From: LMUY01 sp965199165
GTDB lineage: Bacteria; Pseudomonadota; Alphaproteobacteria; Acetobacterales; Acetobacteraceae
Reading direction: 5' to 3'
Assembly: GCA_965199165.1 (NCBI GenBank)
Contig: OZ240681.1
Coordinates: 1,612,001 to 1,676,000 of the forward strand
Length of the DNA stretch: 64,000 nucleotides
Under the pieces are notes generated by a model that had not been told where the DNA came from, did no database searches, and saw only the letters and a program-made list of their open reading frames with translations. The translations under genes and the position numbers were made by a program. Positions 1 to 8,120 of the stretch are shown here, piece by piece. Position 1 is the stretch's first letter, and each line of letters opens with the position of its first letter.

Positions 1-132
1 CTCCACCCGTTCGCCGCGCGACAGGGCGGCCGTTATCTCGTCGAAGATCGTGCCGACGATCGTCTCCACGTCGCGCCCCAGCAGGTGGGGATTGGCCGCC
101 GCGAGCTCGGCAATCAGCTCCGACTTGGTCAT
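1..132 (-). CDS. ihfB: Integration host factor subunit beta, 3' end cut by window
   Basis: The 44 visible codons begin MTKSELIAELAAANPHLL and continue into a region ending SRGERVE, which matches the N-terminal helical body of IHF-beta. IHF is a heterodimeric DNA-bending protein of the HU family that helps shape the nucleoid and acts in recombination and transcription. The ATG lies at 130-132 on the minus strand, and the DNA-binding arm with its proline lies outside the window. The 64-base gap to the decarboxylase gene upstream holds a possible TTGACG box with weak -10 sequence, so ihfB may have its own promoter. IHF-beta rather than HU or IHF-alpha is inferred from the MTKSELIxxL start. Confidence 0.88.
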   Translation of the reverse strand, partial: MTKSELIAELAAANPHLLGRDVETIVGTIFDEITAALSRGERVE

Positions 133-196
133 GTTCGATCTCGTCCCATGCGGCCGACGCTGCCAGAGGGGAAGGGGGGCGTCAACAGTAAGGCCT

Positions 197-1618
197 TCAT
201 ATTGAACCGGTTTCCGCCGCAGCGCGGATCGCCCGCCAGGCGGTCTCGATGTCCGCCGCCTCCGTCGCCAGCGCGCCCACGGACACGCGGACCATCCAGC
301 GCCCATCCACCACCGCGGGCGTGAGGTAGGCCGTGCCCGAGCGGTTCACCGCCTCCGCCCAGGCGCGGGTGTGCGCGTCCAGCGCCTCCCCCTCCAGGCC
401 CGGCGGCGCATGCACGATGCAGACCGTCTGCAGCGACACCGGGGCGACCACGCGCCAGTGCGGCGTGGCCGCCACCGTCGCCGCCAGCGCCCGGGCGTTC
501 GCCATGTCGCGCCGCAGCCGCGCCTGCAGGCCCGCCACGCCCTGCTCCCGGATGGTGAACCACAGCTTCAGCGCGCGGAAGCGCCGGCCGAGCGGGATGC
601 CCCAGTCGCGCAGGTTGCGCACCTGCCCGTCCGCGGCCGATTGCAGGAAGGACGGGTTGGTGGACATCACGCGCACCAGGTGCTCCGCGTCCCGCACGTA
701 GTACAACGAGCAGTCGAACGGCACGCCCAGCCATTTATGCGGGTTGAGCACCAGGCTGTCCGCGTCCTCGATCCCGTTCCAGAGCGCGCGGCATTCCGGC
801 AGGATCATCGCGCTGCCGGCCATGGCGGCATCCACGTGCAGCCAGATGCCGTGCCGCCTCGCCACCTCCGCCAGCCCTCCCACCGGGTCGATCGCGGTGG
901 TGGCCGTGGTGCCGGTGGTGGCGACGATGGCGCAGGGCACGACGCCCGCGGCGAGGTCCGCCTGCACCAGCGCCGCGAACGCGTCCGGCCGCATGGCGTA
1001 GGCCGCGTCGCAAGGCACCAAGCGGATGTTGTCGCGCCCGAACCCCGCCAGCAGCGCCGCCTTGTCGACGGAGGAGTGGCTCTGCGCCGAGACGTAGATC
1101 GCCAGCGGCCGCGCCTCCGCCTGCAAGCCCCCGCGGGTCAGCGCATAGCCGGTGGTCCGCTCCCGCGCGCAGATCAGCGCCACCAGCGTGGAGGTGGAGG
1201 CGGCGTCCTGGATCACGCCGCGCCAGGCCGGGGACAGGCCGACCATCTGCCGCACCCAGTCCGTGGTCACGTCCTCCACCTCCGTGAGGGCCGGGGAGGA
1301 CTGCCAGGACAGGCCGAGCACGCCCAGCCCGGTGCTGGCGAAGTCGCCGAGGATGCCGGCCGGCTCGGCGTTGGACGGGAAATAGCCGAAGAAGCGGGGG
1401 TGCTGGAACAGCGACAGGCCCGGCACCACGATCCGGTCGAGGTCCGCCAGCACGGTGCCGAACGGCTCGCCCTGCTCCGGCGGCGCGGCCGGCAATGCAG
1501 CGGCCACGGCGCCGGGCTCGGTGACGGCCTGCACCGGACGGTCCGCGAGCCCGGCCTGGTGGTCGGCGAGCCAGTCGATCAGTTGATGGCCGTAGCGGCG
1601 GAATTCGTCGGGGGTCAT
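197..1618 (-). CDS. Pyridoxal-phosphate-dependent group II decarboxylase (aromatic-L-amino-acid decarboxylase-like)
   Basis: A 473-residue fold-type I PLP enzyme of the group II decarboxylase family, which includes aromatic amino acid, tyrosine and histidine decarboxylases and the related phenylacetaldehyde synthases. The Schiff-base lysine is in NPHKW (Lys295), the PLP-stacking and Asp-containing segment is HVDAAMAG (261-268), and the N-terminal segment with FFGYFPSN (about 77-83) is typical of the aromatic branch. Length is that of the family (about 470). The likely reaction is removal of CO2 from an aromatic amino acid such as tryptophan or phenylalanine, but the substrate cannot be read from sequence. 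It follows the phosphatase gene by 24 bases on the same strand, so the two may be co-transcribed. Confidence 0.88.
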   Translation of the reverse strand: MTPDEFRRYGHQLIDWLADHQAGLADRPVQAVTEPGAVAAALPAAPPEQGEPFGTVLADLDRIVVPGLSLFQHPRFFGYFPSNAEPAGILGDFASTGLGVLGLSWQSSPALTEVEDVTTDWVRQMVGLSPAWRGVIQDAASTSTLVALICARERTTGYALTRGGLQAEARPLAIYVSAQSHSSVDKAALLAGFGRDNIRLVPCDAAYAMRPDAFAALVQADLAAGVVPCAIVATTGTTATTAIDPVGGLAEVARRHGIWLHVDAAMAGSAMILPECRALWNGIEDADSLVLNPHKWLGVPFDCSLYYVRDAEHLVRVMSTNPSFLQSAADGQVRNLRDWGIPLGRRFRALKLWFTIREQGVAGLQARLRRDMANARALAATVAATPHWRVVAPVSLQTVCIVHAPPGLEGEALDAHTRAWAEAVNRSGTAYLTPAVVDGRWMVRVSVGALATEAADIETAWRAIRAAAETGSI

Positions 1619-1642
1619 CGGCCGGTTAGACCACGCGCCCCA

Positions 1643-2425
1643 CTAGCCGGGAAGGGCCGCCGCGACCCGCAGCGCGTCCGCCACGCCGGGTGCCGCGGCC
1701 AGGATGGGGTTGCCGCGGGTCGGCCCGTCGCCGCCCAGGAAATCGCTGGTGACGGCCCCAGCCTCCGCCAGCACCGCAAGGGCGGCCGCCACGTCCCACA
1801 GGTTGATGTGACGCTCGACATAGCCGTCGATCCGGCCGGCCGCGACCTCCACCAGGCCCAGCGCGCCGGAGCCGCCGGCCCGCAGCATCGAGCCGGTCGC
1901 CATCACGCGGGTGCACATCGCCAGGTAGTCGGGGTTCGGGATGCGGGGGGACCAGCCGCATTCGACGATGGCGCGGGACAGCGCCGTCGTGGCCGCGGCG
2001 CGGATCGGCACGCCGTTCAGCGTGGCGCCCTGTCCGGCGCAGGCGGCATACGTCTCCCCCAGGCCCGGCGCCACCAGCACGCCCAGCAGTGGCGTGCGCC
2101 CCTCCAGCAGGCCGAGCGAGACGCACCAGCGCGTGGCCCCGCGGGCGTAGTTGCTGGTGCCGTCGATCGGGTCCACCACCCAGCGCAGCGCCCCCTGCCG
2201 GGCGGCGCCGGCCTCCTCGCCCTGGAACCCGTCCTCGGGGAAGGCGTCCGCCATCGCCTCGGACAGGAAGCGCTCCACCGCACCATCCGCCTCCGTCAGC
2301 CAGTCCTGCGCACCCTTCAGCGTGCCCGTGCTGGCGCCGGGCGGCGTTTGCATGGCGGTGGCGAGCGCGCCCGCCTTCGCGCAGGCCGCCAGGGCGACCT
2401 CGAACCGACGCCCCACGGCATTCAT
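1643..2425 (-). CDS. Inositol monophosphatase family protein
   Basis: A 260-residue Mg-dependent phosphatase of the IMPase/FIG superfamily. The metal ligands are visible: GEE at about 69-71, DPIDGT at 85-90 and NLWDVAAA near 220. Family members hydrolyse inositol phosphates, histidinol phosphate (HisN type), 3'-phosphoadenosine phosphate or fructose bisphosphate, so the substrate is uncertain. The start ATG at 2425 (MNAVGRRFE) is chosen because homologous helix alpha1 begins there; the frame stays open far upstream only because of high GC content. It is upstream of the decarboxylase on the same strand and divergent from coaE. Confidence 0.87.
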   Translation of the reverse strand: MNAVGRRFEVALAACAKAGALATAMQTPPGASTGTLKGAQDWLTEADGAVERFLSEAMADAFPEDGFQGEEAGAARQGALRWVVDPIDGTSNYARGATRWCVSLGLLEGRTPLLGVLVAPGLGETYAACAGQGATLNGVPIRAAATTALSRAIVECGWSPRIPNPDYLAMCTRVMATGSMLRAGGSGALGLVEVAAGRIDGYVERHINLWDVAAALAVLAEAGAVTSDFLGGDGPTRGNPILAAAPGVADALRVAAALPG

Positions 2426-2548
2426 CGCATGGCCACCCCATTGATCCCGGCCCCGACTGCCGCCGGCCGGCGGCAAATGCAAGCCGGCTGCTTGCCCGGT
2501 GGCGGTGGCCATGGTCTGTGACGCCATGCCCCAGAGCGCCATCCCGCG

Positions 2549-3136
2549 GTGAAGATCATCGGCCTGACCGGCGGGATCGGCATGGGCAAGTCGACCGCAG
2601 CGAAGGCCTTCCGCCGCGCCAGGCTCCCCGTGTTCGACGCCGACGCCGCGGTGCACCGGCTGCAGGCGCCGGGTGGCGCCGCGCTGCCGGCGATCGCGGC
2701 CGCCTTCCCGGGCACGGTGGCGGACGGCGTGCTGGACCGGGCGCGGCTGCGCGCCGCCGTGGTGGGCGACGAGGCGGCGATCCGGCGGCTGGAGGCGATC
2801 CTGCACCCGCAGGTGCGCCGGATGGAACGCGCCTTCCTCGCCGCCGCCCGGCGCCGCGGCGCACGCGCGGCCGTGCTGGACATCCCGCTGCTGCTGGAGA
2901 CCGGGGGCGACGCCCGGGTCGACCTGGTGGTGGTGGTGTCCGCCCCGCGCGCGGTGCAGCTGGCCCGGGTGCGGCGCCGGCGCGGCATGACGGATGCGCA
3001 GGCCGCCGCTATCATCGCGCGCCAGATGCCCGATTCGCAGAAGCGCCGCCGCGCCGACCTCGTCATCCGCACGGGCCTGTCCCGCCACGCCGCGCTGCGC
3101 CCCTTGCAGCGGCTGATCCGCTCGCTGCGCGCATGA
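2549..3136 (+). CDS. coaE: Dephospho-CoA kinase
   Basis: A 195-residue P-loop kinase catalysing the last step of coenzyme A synthesis, ATP-dependent phosphorylation of the 3'-OH of dephospho-CoA. It opens MKIIGLTGGIGMGKST with the Walker A loop at residues 8-15, followed by the DADAAVHRL element and a DIPLLLE motif near 113 typical of CoaE. A GTG start at 2549 is used. The stop overlaps the start of dnaQ by four bases (ATGA at 3133-3136), the usual coaE-dnaQ pairing in alphaproteobacteria, indicating translational coupling. Confidence 0.95.
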   Translation: MKIIGLTGGIGMGKSTAAKAFRRARLPVFDADAAVHRLQAPGGAALPAIAAAFPGTVADGVLDRARLRAAVVGDEAAIRRLEAILHPQVRRMERAFLAAARRRGARAAVLDIPLLLETGGDARVDLVVVVSAPRAVQLARVRRRRGMTDAQAAAIIARQMPDSQKRRRADLVIRTGLSRHAALRPLQRLIRSLRA

Positions 3137-3810
3137 GCCGCTCGGTCCTGTTCGATACGGAGACCACCGGGCTGGACCCGCTCACCGGCGACCGGATGAT
3201 CGAGATCGCGGCGCTGGAGCTGATCCGGGACCTGCCGACGGGCGTGACCTTCCACCGCCTGATCGACCCGGAGCGCGACATCGACCCCGACGCCACCCGC
3301 GTGCACGGGCTGACCTGGGCGGATTTGCGGGGCAAGCCGCGCTTCGCCGCCATCGCGGACGAGCTGCTGGCCTTCATCGGCGACGACCCGCTGGTGGCGC
3401 ACAACGCCGCGTTCGACTTCGGCTTCCTCAACGCGGAACTGGTGCGCGCGGGCCGCCAGCCGCTGCACCTCTCGCGCAAGGTGGACACGCTGGAGATCGC
3501 CCGCGCCCGCTATCCCGGCCTGCCGAACAGCCTGGACGCGCTGTGCCGCCGCTTCGGCATCGACCTGTCGGAGCGCACCAGCCACAACGCGCTGCTGGAC
3601 TGCCGCCTGCTGGCCGAGGTGTATATCGAGCTGACGGGGGGGCGGCAGCGCGGCCTCTCCCTGGTGGCAGAGGCTGGCCACGCCATGCCGGCCGTCACCT
3701 ACCAGGCCAGTGCGACACGCGTGCCGCGGCTGATCATCCCCGATGCGGCGGCGCTCGCGGCCCACGCCGCCTTCATCGCCCGGTTGAAGGAACCGGTCTG
3801 GGTGTCGTAG
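3133..3810 (+). CDS. dnaQ: DNA polymerase III epsilon subunit (3'-5' proofreading exonuclease)
   Basis: A 225-residue DEDDh exonuclease that proofreads for the replicative polymerase. All catalytic residues are seen: Asp8 and Glu10 in FDTETTG, the ExoII segment HNAAFDFGFL (Asp95), and the ExoIII pair His151/Asp156 in HNALLDCRLL. The C-terminal 50 residues contain VPRLIIPDA, the region expected to bind the alpha subunit, as is usual in alphaproteobacterial DnaQ. It is translationally coupled to coaE and is followed by a palindromic repeat and the convergent secB gene. Confidence 0.95.
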   Translation: MSRSVLFDTETTGLDPLTGDRMIEIAALELIRDLPTGVTFHRLIDPERDIDPDATRVHGLTWADLRGKPRFAAIADELLAFIGDDPLVAHNAAFDFGFLNAELVRAGRQPLHLSRKVDTLEIARARYPGLPNSLDALCRRFGIDLSERTSHNALLDCRLLAEVYIELTGGRQRGLSLVAEAGHAMPAVTYQASATRVPRLIIPDAAALAAHAAFIARLKEPVWVS

Positions 3811-3823
3811 GTCCTTGCTTGGA

Positions 3824-3932
3824 GAGCCCTCTCCCTTGGGAAAGGGTCAGGGTGAGGGCCCCGGCGGGTGTCAGGCTTGAACGGTGCCGGTGGCAGCACC
3901 CTCACCCGACCCTCTTCCAGGAGGAGAGGGCT
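3824..3932. repeat. Dispersed palindromic repeat, family A, full copy 1
   Basis: An inverted pair fills the gap between the convergent dnaQ and secB genes. The left arm reads GAGCCCTCTCCC, a short spacer, then GGGTGAGGG; the right arm reads CCCTCACCC, spacer, GGAGAGGGCTC. The two arms can fold into a long stem with an internal loop. The same arm design recurs at 5.9 and 16.4 kb, so this is a mobile or REP-like intergenic element; between two converging genes it may also work as a bidirectional transcription stop. Confidence 0.8.
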
Positions 3933-3945
3933 CATGTAGGAAGAG

Positions 3946-4470
3946 TTACGCGACCGGGGCGGCGCCGTTCTGCTTGCGGGCTTGCCAGAGGGCGACGAAG
4001 TCGATCGGCTGCAGCAGCACCGGCGGGAAGCCGCCGTCGCGGGTGACGTCCGAGAGGATGTTGCGGGCGAAGGGGAACAGCAGGCGCGGACATTCGATCA
4101 GCAGAACCGGCTCGACCGAGTTGTCCGGGATACCGCTCAAGGTGAAGATGCCGGCGTAGGACAGCTCACAGATGAACACGGCGCGGCCGGGTTCGCCACC
4201 CTGTTGCCCCTCGACCGCCGGGCCCTCCGTCGCCTCCGCCCGCACCACCAGCACGACCTCGAACACGTTCTGCCCGTCCTGGATGCGGCGGGCCTGCACG
4301 TCCAGGTTGATCTGCACGTTCGGCTGCGCGCGCAGGGTCGAGAAGATCTCCGGCGCACCCGGCACCTCGAACGACAGGTCCTTCACGAACTGGATGTTCA
4401 CCACCAGCGGCGGCCCGGCCTGCGGGCCGGCGTTGGCGGGGCCTTGCGGCGCGGGCATCGTCTCCGACAT
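3946..4470 (-). CDS. secB: Protein-export chaperone SecB
   Basis: A 174-residue cytoplasmic tetrameric chaperone that holds preproteins unfolded and hands them to SecA. The core is family-typical: VVNIQFVKDLSFEVPGAP, NVQINLDVQAR, FEVVLVVRAEA and the C-terminal IECPRLLFPFARN, followed by GFPPVLLQPIDF. A ribosome site AGGAGA stands about 11 bases before the ATG. It lies opposite a Tim44-like gene and close to dnaQ-coaE, the usual neighbourhood in alphaproteobacteria. Confidence 0.95.
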   Translation of the reverse strand: MSETMPAPQGPANAGPQAGPPLVVNIQFVKDLSFEVPGAPEIFSTLRAQPNVQINLDVQARRIQDGQNVFEVVLVVRAEATEGPAVEGQQGGEPGRAVFICELSYAGIFTLSGIPDNSVEPVLLIECPRLLFPFARNILSDVTRDGGFPPVLLQPIDFVALWQARKQNGAAPVA

Positions 4471-4515
4471 AGATTAGGTCTCCTGAACTGTTATCCGGCC
4501 GGTAGCACGGGCAGC

Positions 4516-5070
4516 CTAATGCCGCCAGACGATCTCCGCCGGCGCGGGGACCGTGGGGTCGCAGCGCAGCCACTGGCCGTTCGCCACGCTCGTCCCCGTC
4601 ATGGCGAGGATGAAACCCCAGTGGCTGACAACGATGGTGTCCTGCCAGCACGGGTCTGCCGCCATCGCCGCACGGAACCGCGCGGCCCGGATGACGACCT
4701 GCGCCTCCGGCTCCGCCTCGGTCGGCCACCACACGTCCTCGATGGCGGAGAAGTCATGGCCGGGCCAGGCGAGCCGCAGGTCGGCCACCTTGCTGCCGAC
4801 GTCGCACTTGAAGGCGTAGCGCTCCCGCACCGCGGTGTCGACCAGGACCGGCAGGGCCAGCCGCCGGGCGAGCGGCTCGGCCGTCTGCAAGGCCCGCGTG
4901 TAGGGGGAGGCGACGATGCGCCGGACGCCCTCCTGCGCCAGGGCCTCGGCCGCGCGCTCCGCCTGTTGGTGGCCCAGCATGGTCAGGCGCGGGTCTTCGA
5001 TCCCCGGGTCCTTGCGGGTGGCGGTGAAGTGGAGGTTGAACTCGCTCTGGCCATGGCGCAGCAGGATCAT
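4516..5070 (-). CDS. Histidine phosphatase (phosphoglycerate mutase-like) family protein
   Basis: A 184-residue cytoplasmic protein of the histidine phosphatase superfamily. It starts MILLRHGQSEFN with the nucleophile His6 in RHG, has the second Arg in ASPYTRA (about 59), Glu83 as candidate acid, and the second catalytic His150 in VVSHWGF. The short size suggests a phosphatase rather than a glycolytic mutase. The ATG at 5070 is chosen because the RHG motif must be near the N-terminus. Its substrate is unknown. It lies upstream of secB on the same strand and is divergent from the Tim44-like gene. Confidence 0.85.
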   Translation of the reverse strand: MILLRHGQSEFNLHFTATRKDPGIEDPRLTMLGHQQAERAAEALAQEGVRRIVASPYTRALQTAEPLARRLALPVLVDTAVRERYAFKCDVGSKVADLRLAWPGHDFSAIEDVWWPTEAEPEAQVVIRAARFRAAMAADPCWQDTIVVSHWGFILAMTGTSVANGQWLRCDPTVPAPAEIVWRH

Positions 5071-5184
5071 GCGGGTAGCACCTAGCCCCGCTGCGCGCCC
5101 TGGGCAATCGGCGGGCCGGGCCCGGCCGGCGTTGTGGATGGGGCGCGCCGACCCTATCTCTGGTCCGCGTGGGAGTGGTTCGGC

Positions 5185-5844
5185 ATGGGCGCAGGCGGGT
5201 TTCCAATCGATCTGATTTTGCTGGGAATGATCGCAGCGTTCCTGGTGCTCCGTCTGCGCGGCATCCTGGGCCGCCGCGACGGGTTCGAGCCGAACGGAGG
5301 CCCTGCGCGGCCGGTCGGGCGCCCGGCCGGCCCGGTGATCGAGGGTACGGCCGAACCGGCCGCGCCGGCTGGCCGCCCGGTTCCCGATGACGCTTCGGAG
5401 CTGGGTCAGACCCTGGCGCGGATGCGCCGGGTCGACCGCAACTTCGACCCGCAGCACTTCCTGAACGGCGCCGAGGCCGCATTCCGCCTGATCGTGACGG
5501 AGTTCGCCGCGGGCCATCGCGACGCGCTGCGCCCGTTGTTGACCGACGAGACCTTCGCCACGTTCGAAGCCGCCATCACCGCGCGAGAGGCGGCTGGCGA
5601 GACGCAGACCAGCGAAATCCGCGCGATCCAGTCCACCACCATCGAGGCGGCGACGCTGCAGGGCACGATGGCCGACATCACCGTGCGCTTCGTGTCGGAC
5701 CAGATCAGCCAGACGCTGGACCGCGACGGCCGCCACGTCACCGGCGCGGACGCCGTGACCGAGTTGCGGGACGAATGGAGCTTCGTGCGGGACCTGGCTG
5801 GGTCGAGCCCCGCCTGGCGGCTGGCGAACGCCCGGTCTGCCTAG
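5185..5844 (+). CDS. Tim44/TimA-like domain protein, membrane-anchored
   Basis: A 219-residue protein with an N-terminal membrane segment, IDLILLGMIAAFLVLRL (about residues 8-24), a proline/glycine-rich linker, and a C-terminal Tim44-like domain from about residue 70 (DPQHFLNGAEAAFRLIVTEF). Bacterial Tim44-domain proteins resemble the inner-membrane tether of the mitochondrial protein import motor; their bacterial role is unsettled. The start at 5185 (MGAGGFPID) is preferred over an upstream ATG because a GGGAG ribosome site lies 9 bases upstream and homologues begin just before the membrane segment. Proximity to secB is common in this class. Confidence 0.82.
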   Translation: MGAGGFPIDLILLGMIAAFLVLRLRGILGRRDGFEPNGGPARPVGRPAGPVIEGTAEPAAPAGRPVPDDASELGQTLARMRRVDRNFDPQHFLNGAEAAFRLIVTEFAAGHRDALRPLLTDETFATFEAAITAREAAGETQTSEIRAIQSTTIEAATLQGTMADITVRFVSDQISQTLDRDGRHVTGADAVTELRDEWSFVRDLAGSSPAWRLANARSA

Positions 5845-5864
5845 GCGCGGCTCGCTCGGCGCCC

Positions 5865-6791
5865 CTAAAGCCCACTGGGAGAGGGTTGGGTGACGGTCAC
5901 ACGTCCAGTCTCGCGTGTCGGCCCCTCACCCCAACCTTCTCCCGGAAGAGAGGGCGAAGCCACCGCCGCCTTGATCCGTGCGGCTGCGGTTGCGGCATAG
6001 GTTGGGTCGACCTCGAAGCCGATGCCTGCCAAGCCGAGCCGTTCGGCTGCGACCAGGGTGGTTCCGGCTCCCAGGAACGGGTCCAACACGACCGCATCCG
6101 GCTTGCCATGCATCAGGATGCAGCGGCTGGCGAGTTCGACCGGGAAGCCGGAAGGATGGTGGAACTTCTGCGCCTTCGAGCGGACCGTCTTGTATGGGAT
6201 GAACCAGACATTGCCGCCGCAGCGCACATCCCGCGCATGCCCCCAGCGCGCTATGTTCGACTTGTCCTTGAACGGGACGCCGATCGCCAGACGGTCGATT
6301 GGCGTAAGGCCGGCCTTGGTGAAGTGGAACACCGACTCGAAGTTGTTGTTGAGGAACCGCTTGCTCGAGATCGGCTTGAAATGGCCGACCGTGTCACGCC
6401 CGATGCTGACCGACTTCACCCAAATGATGGTGTTCTGCAGGGTGAACTGGTCCCGGAAGGCAGATGCCACCTCCGTCGCGAGCCAAGGGTCGACGTTGGT
6501 GCTGCCGACGTTGAGGAAGAAGGAGCCATCCTCCCGCAGGGCACGGCCGATCTCGCGCCCGATCTCCGCCAGCCATGCCAGGTACGCGGGCTTCGGCATC
6601 CGGTCGTTGTGCGCGCTGTAGGCAATTCCGATGTTGTAGGGCGGCGAGGTCACGCAGACGTCGACGCTGCCCGACGCGAGCTTGCGCAGGCCAGAGAGGC
6701 AATCGCCCGTCGTGACCACCTGCCGTCCGACCTGCCGGCTGCTCGGTCCCGGCTGGTTGAGCTGCTCGGCCCGGGCGCTCTGGAGCTGCAT
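5865..6791 (-). CDS. DNA methyltransferase (beta-class N4-cytosine/N6-adenine), with repeat-derived tail
   Basis: A 308-residue site-specific DNA methyltransferase. Motif IV TSPPYN (48-53) comes before the AdoMet-binding motif I DPFLGAGTT (237-245), which is the beta-class order; the SPPY form is common in N4-cytosine enzymes but N6-adenine activity is not excluded. No restriction endonuclease is adjacent, so it looks like an orphan enzyme. The last 30 or so residues, from PSLPGEGWGEG onward, are translated from the palindromic repeat at 5876-5954 and are unlikely to belong to the fold; the domain proper ends near residue 278. It is divergent from the LutA-like gene. Confidence 0.88.
   Translation of the reverse strand: MQLQSARAEQLNQPGPSSRQVGRQVVTTGDCLSGLRKLASGSVDVCVTSPPYNIGIAYSAHNDRMPKPAYLAWLAEIGREIGRALREDGSFFLNVGSTNVDPWLATEVASAFRDQFTLQNTIIWVKSVSIGRDTVGHFKPISSKRFLNNNFESVFHFTKAGLTPIDRLAIGVPFKDKSNIARWGHARDVRCGGNVWFIPYKTVRSKAQKFHHPSGFPVELASRCILMHGKPDAVVLDPFLGAGTTLVAAERLGLAGIGFEVDPTYAATAAARIKAAVASPSLPGEGWGEGPTRETGRVTVTQPSPSGL
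5876..5954. repeat. Dispersed palindromic repeat, family A, copy 2
   Basis: Left arm GGGAGAGGGTTGGGTGA and right arm CCCCTCACCCCAACC followed by TTCTCCCGGAAGAGAGGG form an imperfect long hairpin of the same design as the copy at 3.8 kb. It overlaps the 3' end of the methyltransferase gene, which reads through most of it before a stop at 5865-5867. The end of the Tim44-like gene is just outside it. Confidence 0.78.
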
Positions 6792-6866
6792 TCGTTCCTC
6801 CGCGCCTCACCGAGTCGCACGCAGCTTAGTATGGCGGCGGCAGCGCCGGGAGCGTAATCTCGCCCG

Positions 6867-7637
6867 ATGCTGCAAACCCGCCCGCGTGTCGCCCTGTTCG
6901 TCACCTGCCTGGTGGATTTGCACCGCCCCAGCGTCGGGTTCGCCGCCATCCGGCTGCTGGAGGCGGCGGGGTGCCAGGTGGAGGTGCCGCGGGCGCAGAC
7001 CTGCTGCGGGCAGCCCGCCTACAACACCGGAGACCGGGCCACGGCGCGGGACCTGGCCGTCGGGATCCTGGAGGCTTTCGGGGGTTACGACTACGTGGTC
7101 GTGCCCTCCGGGTCCTGCGGCGGGATGATCGCGCACCACTTCCCGGGCCTGTTCGCCGACGACCCGAACCTGCTCGCCAAGGCCGAGGCGCTGGCCGGCC
7201 GCACGCACGAGCTGGTCGAGTTCCTGGTCGACGTGATGGGCACGGACGCCGTGTCCGCCCGCTGCGACGCCGTCGCCACCTACCACGATTCGTGCTCGGG
7301 CCTGCGCGAGATGGGGGTGAAGGCGCAGCCGCGTCAGCTGCTCGCGGGCGTCCAGGGATTGACGTTGACGGAGATGGCGGATCCGGAGGTCTGTTGCGGC
7401 TTCGGCGGCACGTTCTGTGTGAAATACCCGGACATCTCCACCCGCATGGTCTCGGACAAGACGAAGGACATCAAGGCCACGGGCGCCAGCCTGCTGCTGG
7501 CCGGCGACATGGGCTGCCTGCTGAACATGGCCGGGCGGCTGTCGCGCGAGGGCAGCGCCGTGCAGGTGCGCCACGTGGCGGAGGTGCTGGCCGACATGAC
7601 GGCGGATGTGGCGCCGATCGGGGCACCAAGGCAGTAG
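6867..7637 (+). CDS. lutA: (Fe-S)-binding protein, LutA-like lactate-utilisation subunit
   Basis: A 256-residue protein made of two cysteine-rich CCG domains. The first has TCCGQPAYN at about 45-53 and a downstream SGSCGG; the second has YHDSCSGLREMG and VCCGFGGTFCVKYP. These ligate iron-sulfur clusters or transfer electrons in lactate or glycolate oxidation. In LutABC systems this subunit works with LutB and LutC; neither is present here, so the partner must be encoded elsewhere or the protein belongs to another heterodisulfide-reductase-like complex. It is divergent from the methyltransferase and convergent with the DUF192 gene at 6 bases spacing. Confidence 0.85.
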   Translation: MLQTRPRVALFVTCLVDLHRPSVGFAAIRLLEAAGCQVEVPRAQTCCGQPAYNTGDRATARDLAVGILEAFGGYDYVVVPSGSCGGMIAHHFPGLFADDPNLLAKAEALAGRTHELVEFLVDVMGTDAVSARCDAVATYHDSCSGLREMGVKAQPRQLLAGVQGLTLTEMADPEVCCGFGGTFCVKYPDISTRMVSDKTKDIKATGASLLLAGDMGCLLNMAGRLSREGSAVQVRHVAEVLADMTADVAPIGAPRQ

Positions 7638-7643
7638 CCCCGT

Positions 7644-8120
7644 TCAGGAGGCGTTGCCGAAGATCCGCTGCTCCACCTTGTCGCCAACGCGGATATGCAG
7701 CCGGGCGGCGGTGCCCGCGGCGGCTTCCAGCGTGCCGCGGACGGCGCCGCCGGCGGGGATGGTCGCCAGGCTCTGCGGCGTCGTGTTCTCCGCGATGCGG
7801 CGGATCGTGCCGTCCGCGTTGATGAAGAACATGTCCAGCGGCGCCACCGTGTTGCGCATCCACATCGCGATGTCGCGCGGGGTGCCCCAATCGAACAGCA
7901 TGCCGCCATCGGGCGGCACGCTCGGGCGGAACATCAGCCCGACCTCCTGCTGGTCCGGCGTCAGCGCCATTTCGACGTTGAAGTCGTGCCGTTGGCCGTC
8001 GCGCGTCACGATGACCAGCTTCTCCTTCGGCAGCTCGGCCTGCGGCTTGGTCGTGTCGGTCTGCGCACATGCGAGGGCGGGCAGCAGCGTCAGGAAGGCC
8101 AGCAGCACGCGACGGTTCAT
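7644..8120 (-). CDS. Secreted DUF192 family protein
   Basis: A 158-residue protein with a signal peptide (MNRRVLLAFLTLLPALACA, cleavage near residue 19; the Cys could also permit lipidation) and a DUF192 domain. Family hallmarks are GLMFRPSVPPDGGMLFDWG, MWMRNTVAPLDMFFI and the tail LHIRVGDKVE. The family is small and exported, with no assigned biochemical function. The start overlaps the end of the HDAC-like gene by four bases (8117-8120), so it is the last gene of a three-gene overlapping operon with that gene and the SPFH gene. Confidence 0.87.
   Translation of the reverse strand: MNRRVLLAFLTLLPALACAQTDTTKPQAELPKEKLVIVTRDGQRHDFNVEMALTPDQQEVGLMFRPSVPPDGGMLFDWGTPRDIAMWMRNTVAPLDMFFINADGTIRRIAENTTPQSLATIPAGGAVRGTLEAAAGTAARLHIRVGDKVEQRIFGNAS

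Noticed and set aside
371..2521. Very long open frame on the strand opposite the decarboxylase and phosphatase genes
   Set aside because: It mirrors real genes with clear catalytic motifs and is rich in Arg, Ala, Gly and His; a GC-driven shadow frame.
3824..3932. CRISPR-like repeat pattern
   Set aside because: Arms are inverted, not regularly spaced direct repeats, and no cas genes occur.
5865..6791. Restriction-modification system around the methyltransferase
   Set aside because: Flanking genes are a Tim44-like protein and a LutA-like protein; no endonuclease or specificity gene is seen.
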